From: Campylorhamphus procurvoides
Lineage: Eukaryota; Chordata; Aves; Passeriformes; Dendrocolaptidae
Assembly (NCBI GenBank): GCA_013396655.1
Contig: WBMV01004259.1
Span: 186,001-250,000, forward strand
Length of the DNA: 64,000 bases
Direction: 5' to 3'
Shown in pieces: positions 50,162-62,300 of the stretch. Below the pieces are notes generated by a model that searched no databases, was not told where the DNA came from, and saw nothing but the letters and a program-made list of their open reading frames with translations. Within the stretch, counting starts at the first letter, position 1, and each line of letters starts with the position of its first letter. The position numbers and the translations under genes are program-made.

Positions 50162-50428
50162 CTAGGGAACATCATTAGTGATTAGATGGCAACTGGATAC
50201 AGCACCATTTACCACCACTCTTTGGGCCTGGCCATCTAGCCAGTTCTTAACCCAGCAGAGAGTGCACCTGTTCAAGCTGAGAACTAACACCTTTTCCAGC
50301 AGTATGCTATGGGAAATGGTGTCAAACGCTTTGCCAAAGTCTAGGTAGACTACATCCAGAGCAACATGATCAGAAAAGCTGGCAATATGGGACAAGAATA
50401 GCTCTGCCATAAATGGAATCCTGCACAT
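50162..50428 (-). pseudogene. CR1 ORF2 fragment, RT palm with motif A
   Basis: The 88-codon minus-strand frame includes YLDFGKAFDTISHSILLEK, the RT motif A block with the catalytic Asp pattern of CR1-type reverse transcriptases. It is followed by CWVKNWLDGQAQRVVVNG, the segment leading to motif B. The frame ends in a stop where the family has the Gln of VPQGS. In the native element this domain copies RNA into DNA at the nicked target. Only about 90 codons remain intact here. Confidence 0.85.
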
Positions 50429-52309
50429 TTATTATTCTCTGAAAACTCACAAGAATGCTTCCCACTGAGTCATGGGTGGCTGAAAAATGCCAATGGGAAA
50501 ATGTCAAAGGAATTAATGTATTTTCCCTGTGCTAAAATGTATGAATGTCCACAAGAAATAATTCCAGTAACTGCTTGAAAAGAAAAGGAACAATCTGCAT
50601 CATCACAAAAGTTTCTTCTCAGGCTCTGTGTAATACTTAGCAAGACATTCTCATTCTCCAGTAAAAGTCTTTGGATCACAGATGCTGGTTCTAAATCTTA
50701 GTTCAGCCGTGAAAGATAGGTTATGCCTCTAGCTAGTTATTCGAATGACTGCTGCAGGTAGCAGACAAAAAAACTTGGAGAATCAGTAAAATCAGAAATT
50801 ACTTCTGTAGGTTATAAAAATGGCAAACTGTTCTTGCTTCATCATCTTCAGTGAACGTAATTCATCCATGTGCATTAACTATTCAAGCTCACGTAATTTT
50901 CCTCAAACAGTAAAGGTATTCAAGACATCCACATATTGACAGTGCTGACAGTTGTTGAATGAAAGACTTGTACCATTATAAAGAGGTAGCTAAAGCCCCA
51001 CAGATAACATGTCAAGACAACACTGGGTGCTGATGAATGAGCATCAACTCTATAAAACTGTATAAAATCCTTCTTGTATGCAAATAGATTTATAGTGAGA
51101 ACTACCTCGTAATTTCCTTATGGAATTACACTAGTGACATAATAAATTGTCTCAGAAGGAAATGTGATCACCTAGCAACTATTCTGACCTGCATATTTCT
51201 AAATCTCATGATTAAGAACATAGTTTCAAGGATGGTTGCATTTCATTCCCATGACTGTTCACTCTCTCTCTGTTGACTTAATTACTTTTCCTTGCCTTTG
51301 CCCAATCTTCATGATCACTTTTCACTTCTGTGTAAACAATGTTCATATACCTGCACTGTAAGTAGGGCAACTCCACTGTTTAGTAACATGCAGTTTCCCC
51401 TCTGGCTCTGAGTCTAAAATTAATCATATGTAGCGGCTCTTCACAGTTACTCATGAAAAGAATATGAATTCCAGAATTTATACAAATATAAATCCCACCT
51501 TGTTTTGCATATGCCATTGCTCTTACAGCCCCACTAATTTAATTATAGTGTTCACATGAAAAATCAGTGCCAACGTTTAAATCCCTTTCTCTCAGTAGGT
51601 TTAATTGCCAGTGAAGAAACCAAAGTTCTGTTAAATTTGAGTTTAAAAAGATATACTTAGAATGCCTACGGTCTTAAACAGGTAGGTTACCTTACTACAG
51701 AGAATCCCTGAATCAGCAAGGAAGTTTATCCAGCAAATTCTCATGGAGTATTCTACCACACTGCAGAATCTTGCCCTGCTCATGACAAAGATCTATTAAT
51801 ATTTCTATTTCAGACCTTTTTATTTTATAAAATTGTTCTTTAAGAAGAATAATTTCCTGTTTGTTTCACAACAAAAGTAACTCATTAATTCTTAATTTTT
51901 GTGCTAGACCCAGGTTCACAGATTGAGGCAGAACTGTCAGAAATATTTGAATATAAATAGAGTAGATTCCTGTAACGGAAACTGGTAAACTGTTAGCATG
52001 TTCTGTGCTCTATTTTTCCCTGGACTCTTTAGCAGTCTGCCAGCCAATGTCCAGACAGGGCTCATGACAAGGTATATACATTTCCCAAAGGCAGTTCAGA
52101 TATCCCTTTCATTGAGAAGAGAGTTTAACTGTGCAAACACAAGCTAATCTGTGGCAGGTGGTCTCAGTGCATGAAGCCTTCCATTAACTAGAGTGGACGA
52201 AATTTGTGTGTCTACATATTATAAGAGGTAAAAATATTCATTACTAGGTTAAAATTACTAATTAATGATTATTGATATATAGTATTGATTACTGCTTACA
52301 GCTTCTTCC
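50428..52309. other. Non-coding DNA, no gene recognised
   Basis: AT-rich spacer of about 1.9 kb between two CR1 elements. No recognised exon, RNA gene or repeat. Confidence 0.5.
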
Positions 52310-52356
52310 AGACTTGGTGAGAGTCACATAAATATCATCTGGATCCCTACAAATCT

Positions 52357-52821
52357 ATGGAGCTTAATGGGATTCATTCTGGAATGCTCAAAGAGCTGGC
52401 TGGTATCATTGCAAAACCTCTCTTGATGATTTTTGAGTGGTCTTCGGAATCCAGAGAGGTCCCAGCTGACTGGAAGCTGGCAAATGTTGTCCCAGTTTTC
52501 AAGAAGGGAAAGAATGAGGACCTCGGAAACTACAGGCCTGTCAGTCTCACTTCAGTGCCTGGTAAAGTTATGGAGAAGATTATTCTGGAAAGTATTGAAA
52601 AACATCTGAAAAACAATGCAGTCATTGGTCACAGCCAGCATGGCTTCATGAAAGGAAAGTCCTGCTTATTAAATATGATTTCCTTTTATGACAAGGTAAC
52701 CCACCTGGCTGATCAAGGGAAGCCAGTTGATGTCATCTTTTGGATCTCAGTAAAGCTTTTAACACTGTCTCTCACGAGATCCTGCTGTACTAAACATCCA
52801 GCACACAGTTGGATAAACTGA
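52357..52821 (+). pseudogene. CR1 ORF2 fragment, RT fingers (frameshifted before the catalytic motif)
   Basis: A 154-codon frame. Residues 35-48 (VPADWKLANVVPVF), 59-66 (YRPVSLTS) and 94-104 (QHGFMKGKSCL) are conserved RT fingers blocks of CR1. After residue 127 (DVI) the frame is lost by a 1-nt deletion near 52738. In the next frame the nucleotides encode DLSKAFNTVSHEILL, the RT motif A block, in which the second conserved Asp is Asn. The natural enzyme is a reverse transcriptase of about 900 or more residues, and this is a dead fragment. The annotated start Met is internal and has no meaning. Confidence 0.88.
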
Positions 52822-54204
52822 CTGGTTGACCTTGGCCAAATGCCAAGTGCCAAAGGCCTACGACAAATACCCCAAAGGTCCCTCTTGGTCACAGGGAAAG
52901 AAGGGAACGGGAGGAAAAAACCCAACAAACAACTACAAGCTGAATTTCAGCAGAACTGAAAGAGTTTATATATTTATTTACACTTATATATATATATATA
53001 CAGAGAAGCTTCATAAATGACTTGGTTGCAGGATTCAAAGGAGTTCTAAGTTTAGAGATGACACAAAACTGTGAGGAGCTGTTGGCTCCCTCAAACCAGG
53101 GAGTTCCTGCAGGGAGACCTCAACAAATTAGAGAGATGGGCAATCACCAGCCGTATGAAGTTCAACAAGGAAAAATGCCAGATTCTGCCCCTGGGATGGA
53201 GCAACCCTGGATGTACAGACAGACTGGGAAATGCTGGAAAGCAGTGCTGTGCAAAGGGGCCTGAGGGTCCTGATCAGTGGAAAGATGAACATGAGTCAGT
53301 AGTGCCCTGGCAGCCAGGAGGGCCAACTGTGCCCTGTGGGGCATCAGGCAAAGCATCACCAGCTGGTTGAGGGAGAGGATTGTCCTGCTCTGCTCTGCAT
53401 TGACGTGGCTTCACCTTGAATATTGTGTGCAGTTTTGGGTGCCACGATATAAGAAAGGTACTAACCTATTGGAGAGCATCCAAAGGAGGNGAGATCCTGC
53501 TGTACTAAACATCCAGCACACAGTTGGATAAACTGACTGGTTGACCTTGGCCAAATGCCAAGTGCCAAAGGCCTACGACAAATACCCCAAAGGTCCCTCT
53601 TGGTCACAGGGAAAGAAGGGAACGGGAGGAAAAAACCCAACAAACAACTACAAGCTGAATTTCAGCAGAACTGAAAGAGTTTATATATTTATTTACACTT
53701 ATATATATATATATACAGAGAAGCTTCATAAATGACTTGGTTGCAGGATTCAAAGGAGTTCTAAGTTTAGAGATGACACAAAACTGTGAGGAGCTGTTGG
53801 CTCCCTCAAACCAGGGAGTTCCTGCAGGGAGACCTCAACAAATTAGAGAGATGGGCAATCACCAGCCGTATGAAGTTCAACAAGGAAAAATGCCAGATTC
53901 TGCCCCTGGGATGGAGCAACCCTGGATGTACAGACAGACTGGGAAATGCTGGAAAGCAGTGCTGTGCAAAGGGGCCTGAGGGTCCTGATCAGTGGAAAGA
54001 TGAACATGAGTCAGTAGTGCCCTGGCAGCCAGGAGGGCCAACTGTGCCCTGTGGGGCATCAGGCAAAGCATCACCAGCTGGTTGAGGGAGAGGATTGTCC
54101 TGCTCTGCTCTGCATTGACGTGGCTTCACCTTGAATATTGTGTGCAGTTTTGGGTGCCACGATATAAGAAAGGTACTAACCTATTGGAGAGCATCCAAAG
54201 GAGG
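52776..54204 (+). repeat. Exact 714-bp direct duplication flanking a single N
   Basis: 52776-53489 and 53491-54204 read identically wherever I compared them, including the TA microsatellite and all embedded ORFs (offset 715). The only ambiguous base in the window, N, sits between them at 53490. A natural tandem duplication would not need an N. An uncollapsed overlap joined by a placeholder base is more likely. Confidence 0.95.
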
Positions 54205-54576
54205 GCAATGAGGATGGTGAAGAGCCTTGACGAGAAGCCATATGAGGAACAGTTGAGGTCACTTGGTCTGGTCAACCTGGAGAAGAGGACACTGAGGGGA
54301 GACCTCATTGCAATCTACAACTTCCTTGTGAGAGGAAGAGGAGAGCCAGGCCCTGATCTCTTCTCTGTGGTGACCAGTGACAGGACCCAAAGAAATGGCC
54401 TGAAGTTGTGTCAGTGCAGGTTTGGGTTGGATATTAGAAAAAGGTTCTTCATCCAGAGGATGATTGGTTGCTGGAATGAACTTTCCAGGGAAGCCATCAT
54501 AGCGGGAAGCCATCATAGCAGCAGCCTGTTAAAGTTCAAGAGGCATTTAGACAATACTCTCAAGCACATGGTGTGA
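54082..54576 (+). pseudogene. CR1 ORF2 fragment, RT C-terminal domain
   Basis: A 164-codon open frame ends at the native CR1 ORF2 stop. LEYCVQFWVPRYKKG (residues 17-31), SIQRRAMRM (37-45), RTLRGDLIAIYNFL (69-82) and FKRHLDNTLKHMV (about 152-164) are conserved C-terminal blocks of CR1 ORF2. The lack of stops suggests a comparatively young copy. A 16-bp tandem duplication (54488-54519) lies near its end. Its first 41 codons fall in the second copy of the duplicated block. The same start in the first copy (53367) runs into the N at 53490. Confidence 0.9.
54488..54519 (+). repeat. 16-bp tandem duplication
   Basis: GGGAAGCCATCATAGC is repeated exactly twice in tandem (54488-54503, 54504-54519) inside the CR1 ORF2 C-terminus, giving the repeated Ala-Ile-Ile-Ala/Ser-His-His-Ser readings. 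Confidence 0.95.
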
Positions 54577-54656
54577 CTCTTGTCACACCAATCACTCCGG
54601 TTGGACTGGATGATCTTTATGGGTCCCTTACAACTCAGTGCATTCTGTGATTCTAT

Positions 54657-57600
54657 ATAAAAAAAAGTTTAGCATCCTTAGATGAATTAATAGGGCTACA
54701 CAACTGAAGAGGGAAAATATTCATCCCAGTAGTCCTGAACTAGTCACTGTTTTCTCTGTTCTCCTTGGACACAAACCTGTATTTGAGTTTTGCAATGACT
54801 CACACTGTTTAGAGACTTTCTTTTGCATTCATATGGCCTATGTACTCATTCAACAGTGAGGAATAATTTATCCCTTATAACATGGAATTATTAATCCAAT
54901 ATTCTATATAGTTTGTATTGTTCAACAACTATATAGAATGAAGCAAATCTTCATAACTTTTGGAGGGAGTATGTTTCTGTAAACAATGGATGCAAGTTGA
55001 TACTGACCTCATGAACTGAAAACCTGCTTCCCTTTAGTACTCTGTACCTTCAACATCAAAACACTACCTTCACAGTAGTGTTCAGCTTTTTGTTTCTAAG
55101 TATGTTCTTTCTTAGACCAAGGCCTCTTAGTCAAGTTACCTGACATTTGGAATCCTATCAGAATTAGAGACTCAGATGGCAACATTAGGTATAATGGTCA
55201 GACATACAAGACTCAGAATGTTCATACAGCAATTTTTATATACGGAAAACATTTCTTTAAAAGTCCAATACATAACTTGGATTAGTTGAGGAAGGTCTAA
55301 TCTACTCCTCTGGCCTCTAGGGACTGCTACTTCACACTAACAGTGGCCATGGCAACAATAAAAAAGCTATATTTTCACAGAGATAATAACTCCTGAAGTG
55401 TCTATTACATTTTCCAGATACAAGCACATACTTTTTATATTAACTGTGCCTGAGTTTTCTTGTGTTGTCTTGTTTTTCTTATGATAGTATGTTTATTATT
55501 TTCAAACTGACATAAGTCTCAATTTATAGCTGTATTTCCAGTCTATTTCAACAGTGAAGTAATTTGTCCATTTTTCTATGGATAAATTCTTAGGTAAGGT
55601 TTAGGTTTCATAGAGCATCTAAGTACTTTGTTCATAAGCATCTTTAATATAAATATTCTGAAGATGCTCCAGTATAATTTTTACCTTTTTTCTAGTTATA
55701 TCAGAGATATATTTTATAGGAAACAGACTCCTTTCCTACTGCAAGATAGGTTTAACTGTGGCTGAGGAACTGGAATAACTGAACATCTTAGCACTTTGAC
55801 TATTTACTTATGAATATTAATTATTTCTCATTAATCAGAATAACTATCAATTTTTCTTTTTTTTTATGGAATTTAGTGAATGTAAAATTCTTCTGATTCT
55901 TTCAAGATCATTAATACACATCATTTCAGAAAAGACCTATTTTAAATATTACATTTTTAAAAAAAAATTAGTATTCTATGAGAAGAAACTGATAATGTAC
56001 AATATATTTTGAAAACATTGGAATGGCTTTGTCTTTTCTGTCTTTCTGTATTAACTGTGGAAATGTACCTGGAAGACAGTATTAAGAAATAAAATACAGG
56101 TATTTTTGTCGTGCATAAAATAAAGTGAATTAATCTTTTATTGAAGCCTTATCAATGAGTAGTCACTTTAAAGCATTTTACACACAGAAACAACTAGAAT
56201 ATTTTATGGAAGACTTCTCTACCAGTCAAAGCAAACAATCTATGACTTATAAATTCTTGCTGCTGCAGTGTGCCAGGAAAAGGCTTTGTTGACATGTGAT
56301 CTTTGCTTTCTTTATTCAGCACAAATATCTTATATCCAACCATATTTGACATTTCAAGCATTAAACATAAAACTGAGTATAAACCAGGGCATTGGAGCCA
56401 AAAGTTTGTGTCATGAGAACCACCTGAAGGGGAGTATTTTAATATAAAACAATAGTTCGATTCTAAGGCATATCACAACTTAACTAGGCACCAGAGTATT
56501 ATTAAGATTTAGAATATGCTAAAACAGTGTTCAGAAAGATATGTCCAGCAAAATTCGCGTACTTGAAGGAGCCAAACAATGTGTGTGTTTGGTCTCTGCA
56601 CAGACTAAACCAGGTCCCAAACTGCGATCATTAACTTTATGGATAATGTTAATAGCAGTGAAGCTATGAATCTATATTTGCTCCTGAAATTTAGACTAAG
56701 TTTTCTTCTCTCATTAGTCAGTTAGATCATTTAATCTGGTTGAACTTAGAATAATTGCTATTAACTCACAGTTCATTTTTAAGTTGGTTGCTTCTGTTTC
56801 AAACCTTTAGTGCCAAGGACATAAAGAGAAACCACTCTGTTTTTGCAACCACATTAGTTAGTGTAATAAAAGTTATTACTTCACCTTGAAGAACTTGGAT
56901 ACTAGAACACATCAATGCTTCTTTAGAAAATGTATAAATATAAAGAATATGGAGGGTGAATATCACCACATGCAAGTGTACTCCCAGATCTAGTCTCAGG
57001 AATCCTTATCTGATTTAGAATTTAAGAGATATCCTGTGACAAATAAATGTCATCTGAACAAGTAATATCATTCACTAATATTCAGGAAGGTACTGGTATT
57101 ATGGAAGCAAACATTATTCCTGTGTTGCCTTTACCTTTACACTGTATTGGATATAATAAATTTCTGAGTCTTAGTTTTTCTTGTGTTTTTAATATGCAGC
57201 ACACTTGTAAAATGATATCCTCACAGTCTTGTTAGTTTATCAAGCTGTTTATGTGCAATTCGATTTTAACTGTGTGCATTTTCTGTCTTATTAAAGCAAG
57301 TCACCACAGACAGTAAGAATATCGTAAATTAAAGAGCCTGTTTTCACATTATGCTTTGTTTTAATCAGAATTCTGTGAAGCTCACCAGTATGATATGTTT
57401 CACTAATCAGAGGCCCAGAAACATCAAGTTGTTTTGCTCTTAACATTTGTGTTTTTTAGTTATTCCTTACAGAAGTATTAATTCACAATAGATACTTTAT
57501 TAATGATCTCTTAACTTGGAGATAAAAATACAGCACTGTGCTATGAGCATTTTATTTTATGAAAGAAAACCAAAACCAAAAAGCCCTGCCAAATTATGAT

Positions 57601-58080
57601 AACAGAAATATTATGGTGTCTTTATAGAACACTCAATACATTTATTACACATATATTCCCATAATATTGTGAAGTCAACAAGTATATGTTTATATCATTT
57701 ATTTCTTACAAAGATTCTTCTATATTTCATATTTATTCATGATTGGATGAACCTCTTCACCCAGCTAGTTTATTAAAATTACAGGTGAGTGAAACTATAA
57801 ATTTCAACATGGCTTCATTCTGAACAGTCTATGAAGCAGTAGATTGGGAGCATAAAATAAAGTGAGCAGAATCATGTAATGTTCTACTGGGAGACATATT
57901 TTACCCTTCAGCAGCGTATTAAAAAAGCATGTTTTAGAAATTGAGGCAAGGCATGCAGTACCTTCTTCCCATGAGATATATTTCTCTGCCTAGAGCAGAA
58001 TATACCTCTTGGCAGTATGTTTCAGAACTGGCAAGTTCAACAGTTTAATCTCTTTAGAATTTGCATTACATTTACCAAGT
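54657..58080. other. AT-rich non-coding DNA, no gene recognised
   Basis: About 3.4 kb with no recognised exon or element and only short ORFs without domain signals. Confidence 0.55.
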
Positions 58081-58111
<31 letters not shown>

Positions 58112-58174
58112 CAAACCAAAACCAAACGAACAAAAACCACAAAAAACCCCAACCAAACAAAACAACCAAACAAA
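58081..58174 (+). repeat. A/C-only strand tract (A16 then AAACC-rich)
   Basis: Ninety-four nucleotides contain only A and C on the plus strand except one G (58128). A poly-A start passes into irregular AAAACC/CAAAC units. The ORFs on both strands (Lys/Asn/Gln-rich, or Phe/Trp/Leu/Val-rich) are repeat artefacts. Confidence 0.95.
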
Positions 58175-59255
58175 TCAAGAAAAAATACCAAAATTCTACC
58201 AAAATATCAAAACACTACTAAAGTTTTTTGGGTTTAAGTTTTTTCTCTATTTTCCCTCCAAATACTTTTAAGGCACATGAACAAGATTAGCATTTTTTTC
58301 TCCCCAAATGGGTTATTCAGGTTACTAGGGTAGCATTGTTTCATTGTGTAATTTTAACAGTATATTAACTGTTATATAACATATATTAACACTTAATTAG
58401 CTCTCTGTTTCCTGGCCAATATTCAGAGATCAATCCGGAAAAGTTTGAAAAGCAATCTTTGTTGAAGAAGAGAAGTCATAACACATTCATGTGCTATAGC
58501 TTATGTTGCATAGTCCCTCCCAATCCAGTGTATATTTAGCAAAATAGAACTCACAGAACACTTCTTCTCCACTGGATATAAAGCACAAACAGTGCTCCTT
58601 TCACTAGGACCTGCTTACAGATGTTTATCTTTAGAATATGAAATTTTTGATTAAAAAAACCCTTTGATTATGTAGACAGTACAATCTCTACTAGCATGCT
58701 AATGCCCTTAGAATACAAGTAAGATTTAAGTAGTTATGAACACCCTATTTACAGTTCCATAATGTTGACAATAGAAGAAGGTACACCTCCGATGAATTTC
58801 ATACTCCCCAGAGATGGAATTCACGGATTCCATTAAAGAAGAGCAGCCTTAGCAGAAAAACGTTCACACTCATCTTGTGAAGGATACTGCTGGAAAAAGG
58901 GAGTATGGGGAATCAGTGATTATCAATCATACAACTGATATTAAGTAGGAAAGGAGAGGCAAGTTATGGGTATGGTATCTTCACTGGTTGAGGAGACAGC
59001 GGTTCTTCATGAACAGCAGTTTGTTTTGATATTAGAAAGAGGAAGAAAGAACCAAAAAGAAAGTTAAAGACAATTTTGCAGTTCCAAGTGATGTCTTTTC
59101 TGTATTGGGTACTATTTTATATAGCAACTGCAGAGGAGAACATGTAAGCTCTTTTACTGTTATATCATAATCTGAAAGTATATAGAGGCCTTAAGAACTC
59201 AAAGAGTATGACTTGACTCACACAAATTCAGAGCATTCACAATTAGGAACAAGAT
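58175..59255. other. AT-rich non-coding DNA, nothing recognised
   Basis: Spacer between two A/C tracts. A short 7-bp inverted repeat TAACAGT/ACTGTTA near 58357-58376 is the only structure I noted. Confidence 0.5.
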
Positions 59256-59303
59256 AACAAAAAACCCCCAACCCAAACCCAACAAAAAAAACCCCAAACC
59301 CAA
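59256..59303 (+). repeat. A/C-only tract with five C-runs (G4-like on the minus strand)
   Basis: Forty-eight nucleotides of only A and C. C-runs lie at 59265-59269, 59272-59274, 59278-59280, 59292-59295 and 59299-59301, giving five G-runs of 3-5 on the minus strand with gaps of 2, 3, 11 and 3 nt. TTTGGG-like units make it telomere-like in appearance, but it is far from a true telomeric array. Confidence 0.9.
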
Positions 59304-62300
59304 TAAAAAAATAAACAAATAAGTAAATAAATAAGGTGTGGGGAATAAAAAATAAGAAAAAAAAAGAAGAAAAAGGAGTCATGGGAATGCAGACAGCAAT
59401 TGGGACATCACTTAAAGATGGCAGGCGCTTTTGGATACAGTATTTATTAAAATTCTGAAACATTAAAGGTCTGAAATCTTCCTAGTTTCTTTCTATTTCT
59501 CCAAAGGAGAAGCAATGAAGGCAGACGCTGTAATTCATAGAACTGTCTTTCCTCAAGTTTTTTTGCTTTATATATCTACAGTTGTTCTCTTCTCATGTGT
59601 CGCAACAACAGTCTACAGTAAACTGGCTCTAGAGAATTATTTATTTTATTCCTAGGCCATACCTGGCATCACTCAAAGCTTTTCACGATGGAGACTCAGT
59701 GTAATACAGAAGCAGAGTAGCCCCTAATGAACTGGTAGCTCTGCAGCCCCCACCACTGTTGCCATTAGTCTTCTTATTGGAGCTCTCACACTCCCTCATT
59801 CACCCTCAGCTACAAGCCACTGTAACAAAGTACAGAAAAAAACATTCCACTGGTGAATGCTGAACTCCTTCAGGAATGGGGAAAAGGCTGCTTTCTTTGC
59901 GGCTCATTTCAAATCCATGTTTACAGCTTTGTTTTTATGTCATGATTTCATGTCCATGACGCTCAGCTAGAACTTTGTATTTCAGAATTTAGCTGGATCT
60001 GTGAATTATTCAGGAAGTAAACCCAAAAGGCATTAAGAATTTAAATCTGGCAATAACTGATTTTCATATTTTCTTCTGAAAAGCAAAACATGAGCAGATT
60101 TTAAAATGGAACTGTTGCTGGGTAATATTAAAGGAGTTTTCTGAAGTAAATAACTGACATGAATATGTGATAAAAAAGATTTTGATCTTCAGTTGAACTG
60201 AAGATGATGACTAAGATAAAACTACTGAAAAGGAAAAACAGACTCTAGAACATAAAAGAGTGCCAAGACCTATGCCAAGAAAATTTCAGCCATTCATTTC
60301 GATGTCATTTTATTTCATTAAAAAATAGCAAGAGTATATACATAGGTTAACGTTTTTTTCCTAGTTTTTTTTTCAAAATAACTTTTGATGAAATCATAAT
60401 CTTCAGGTTTAGATTAAGCTAAAGACAAATGCTGTGTTTTTCCTGTTGCCGTTTCTGTCAAAAAAAAAAAAAAAAGATGATAAAAAGTTAGGCATTTAAC
60501 TTCCTAGTTTCCTTTTGGGATCAGGTCATCTTTTTGGGTTCCTATTAACATCAACACCAAAGGAAGCTAGCTCAAGTTTTATATTGCAAAGGAGAAATAA
60601 GATTTTTCAGACTGAAAGAATATTGGATTTCTACCATCACATCAATATATTTTTATCCACGTGCTGAATTCCCCCAATTTTAGCACGTGCAGCCTCAGAT
60701 AGTCCAGTTGATGTTAACAAAACCAAACCAAACCAATACATGAACCAAAAAACACCAATTAAAAACTACAAAAGCAGAAACATTATAAATAAGCCCAGAT
60801 AAGCTATTAGTGAAAACAAAGCTGAAGCTGTACTGTCCTAGGCCTGTTTCACAAAGAGATGAGTCAATAATTAAAATTATCATGGAGATTAGGTCAATAT
60901 TTTGGTGAAAATAATCATGGGAAATCATGACAATAATAAGACTACAAAGTTGTAGAGGAATATGAAATATATATATCGAGTAGATTACAAATATTCATGT
61001 GTAATTAAGAGAAATAATTGGAAAATTATGTAAGATTGTGTGTGAATGGGAATAATATACTGTATATAACTGCCAGTTTCATTTTGGATGTTACTACTTC
61101 CTGAGATTGATATTGTGAAATAATTAAAAGTCTAAACATAATTATTTATGTGCTTGACAAGAAAATGTAAAGAGAAATTCTTCACTATAGAATTAAGATT
61201 TATATAGTTTAGTGGAAAAATATTATGAACAATTTTTCACCCTACTGATTTATTATGTTTATAATTTCTCCTCTGCCCATGAAAGTTTAAAGAGGAAGAT
61301 CAGCTAAATAAGTGAGTGCTCAAAGAATTATTTGATTTGTATTTCGTATTTTTTTCTTCTCAAAAGTCTATGTTAAATATCCATTATTTGACTGATAACT
61401 TATCTCTGCTACTTTTCTTTCTTTTTTTTTATTCTACTCTATTATAGTAAAGTCAAATTACTAGGAGATTTTTAATAGATAGGAAAAGATAAATTGAGCT
61501 GTTAACTTTACATGAGTTCAACAGACAAATATCAGTCTGAATATGTCAAAAATATTCACCATCTATTTCTACATGGAAGGAGAAAATTATAGACTATAAA
61601 AATACAATTACAAGCTGGAGACAGTCACTGACTTGCCTATCATTAACTAATTGATAGATTGAGAGAAATACAGCAAGGTGTGCAGACTTAAGATGCATGA
61701 CCATAAAACTTATACCTTTGCCTTATTTTTCCAAAGCAATTTGCTATCCCAGTGCTCAGTTCAAATACAGCTTAAAGTAAGTACCTTATCTTTCTGAAGT
61801 GTACATGAAGCACCAAACAAACTGTTAGGGTGTGTACTACAGAAAAAACACAACAGATTCATTTTCAGTACCTGGAGATTAAACTTTTAAATCGTTACAT
61901 ACATAATATTAAATAGTTTTCCCAATACTGATAGTATTAAAGGCAAATTGTATAAATTACATGTTTTGTAACAAATGAGAAAGTTAAGCTTATAACTCTA
62001 GAAACCATTTAGTTTGGACCAGAGTAAATGAGGATGCCATGATTCTGAAGAGAAAGATTAATATTTCTACTCTTCATTTAAGCAAGAGTAAAGAACTATA
62101 ACTTGATATGTTCTAGTGAGATTTTGTTTCTAAATTATGTTTAGAAGTATTTCTTTGTCATTTGTGAGATACTGGCATTCAATAATCACTCAGTTATCAA
62201 TAGACTTAGAGAAGTATTACAGCTATCTTTATGAAATCCAATGCCAATGTTGGTTTTGGATGCAGTCAGATCCAAATCAGATCAGATGACATATGGCACT

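Larger units (their letters stand above)
48648..50427 (-). mobile_element. CR1 LINE, 5'-truncated, interrupted by a nested LTR
   Basis: On the minus strand the 3' end lies at 48648, where the plus strand reads AATCATAGAATTACAGAATC and then CGAGTCCAACCTATGACCTA. The 3' UTR and RT C-terminus extend to about 49044. RT palm and thumb sequence resumes at about 49815 and runs to about 50427. Between the two parts lies a GC-rich LTR. From remembered CR1 sequence, roughly 200 bp expected between the two halves is absent, so the insertion was accompanied or followed by a deletion. RT is inactivated by a stop at 50162-50164 and by the insertion. Confidence 0.88.
52310..54656 (+). mobile_element. CR1 LINE, 5'-truncated, with an exact internal duplication in this assembly
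   Basis: The element starts in the RT fingers (about 52310, ATCTATGGAGCTTAATGGGA near 52353) and ends with CTCAGTGCATTCTGTGATTC and TAT at 54656, a typical avian CR1 3' terminus. Its middle (52776-53489) is repeated exactly at 53491-54204 across a single N at 53490. CR1 collinearity needs only one copy. With one copy the element would be about 1.63 kb. The RT frame is broken near 52738. About 150 bp around 52850-53000, including a TA microsatellite, does not resemble CR1. Confidence 0.9.

Noticed and set aside
52776..54204. Biological segmental duplication as first reading
   Set aside because: Perfect identity including the microsatellite, the single N at the join and CR1 collinearity favour an assembly artefact.
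59265..59301. Interstitial telomere repeat
   Set aside because: Units are irregular TTTGGG/TTGGG-like and do not match vertebrate TTAGGG.
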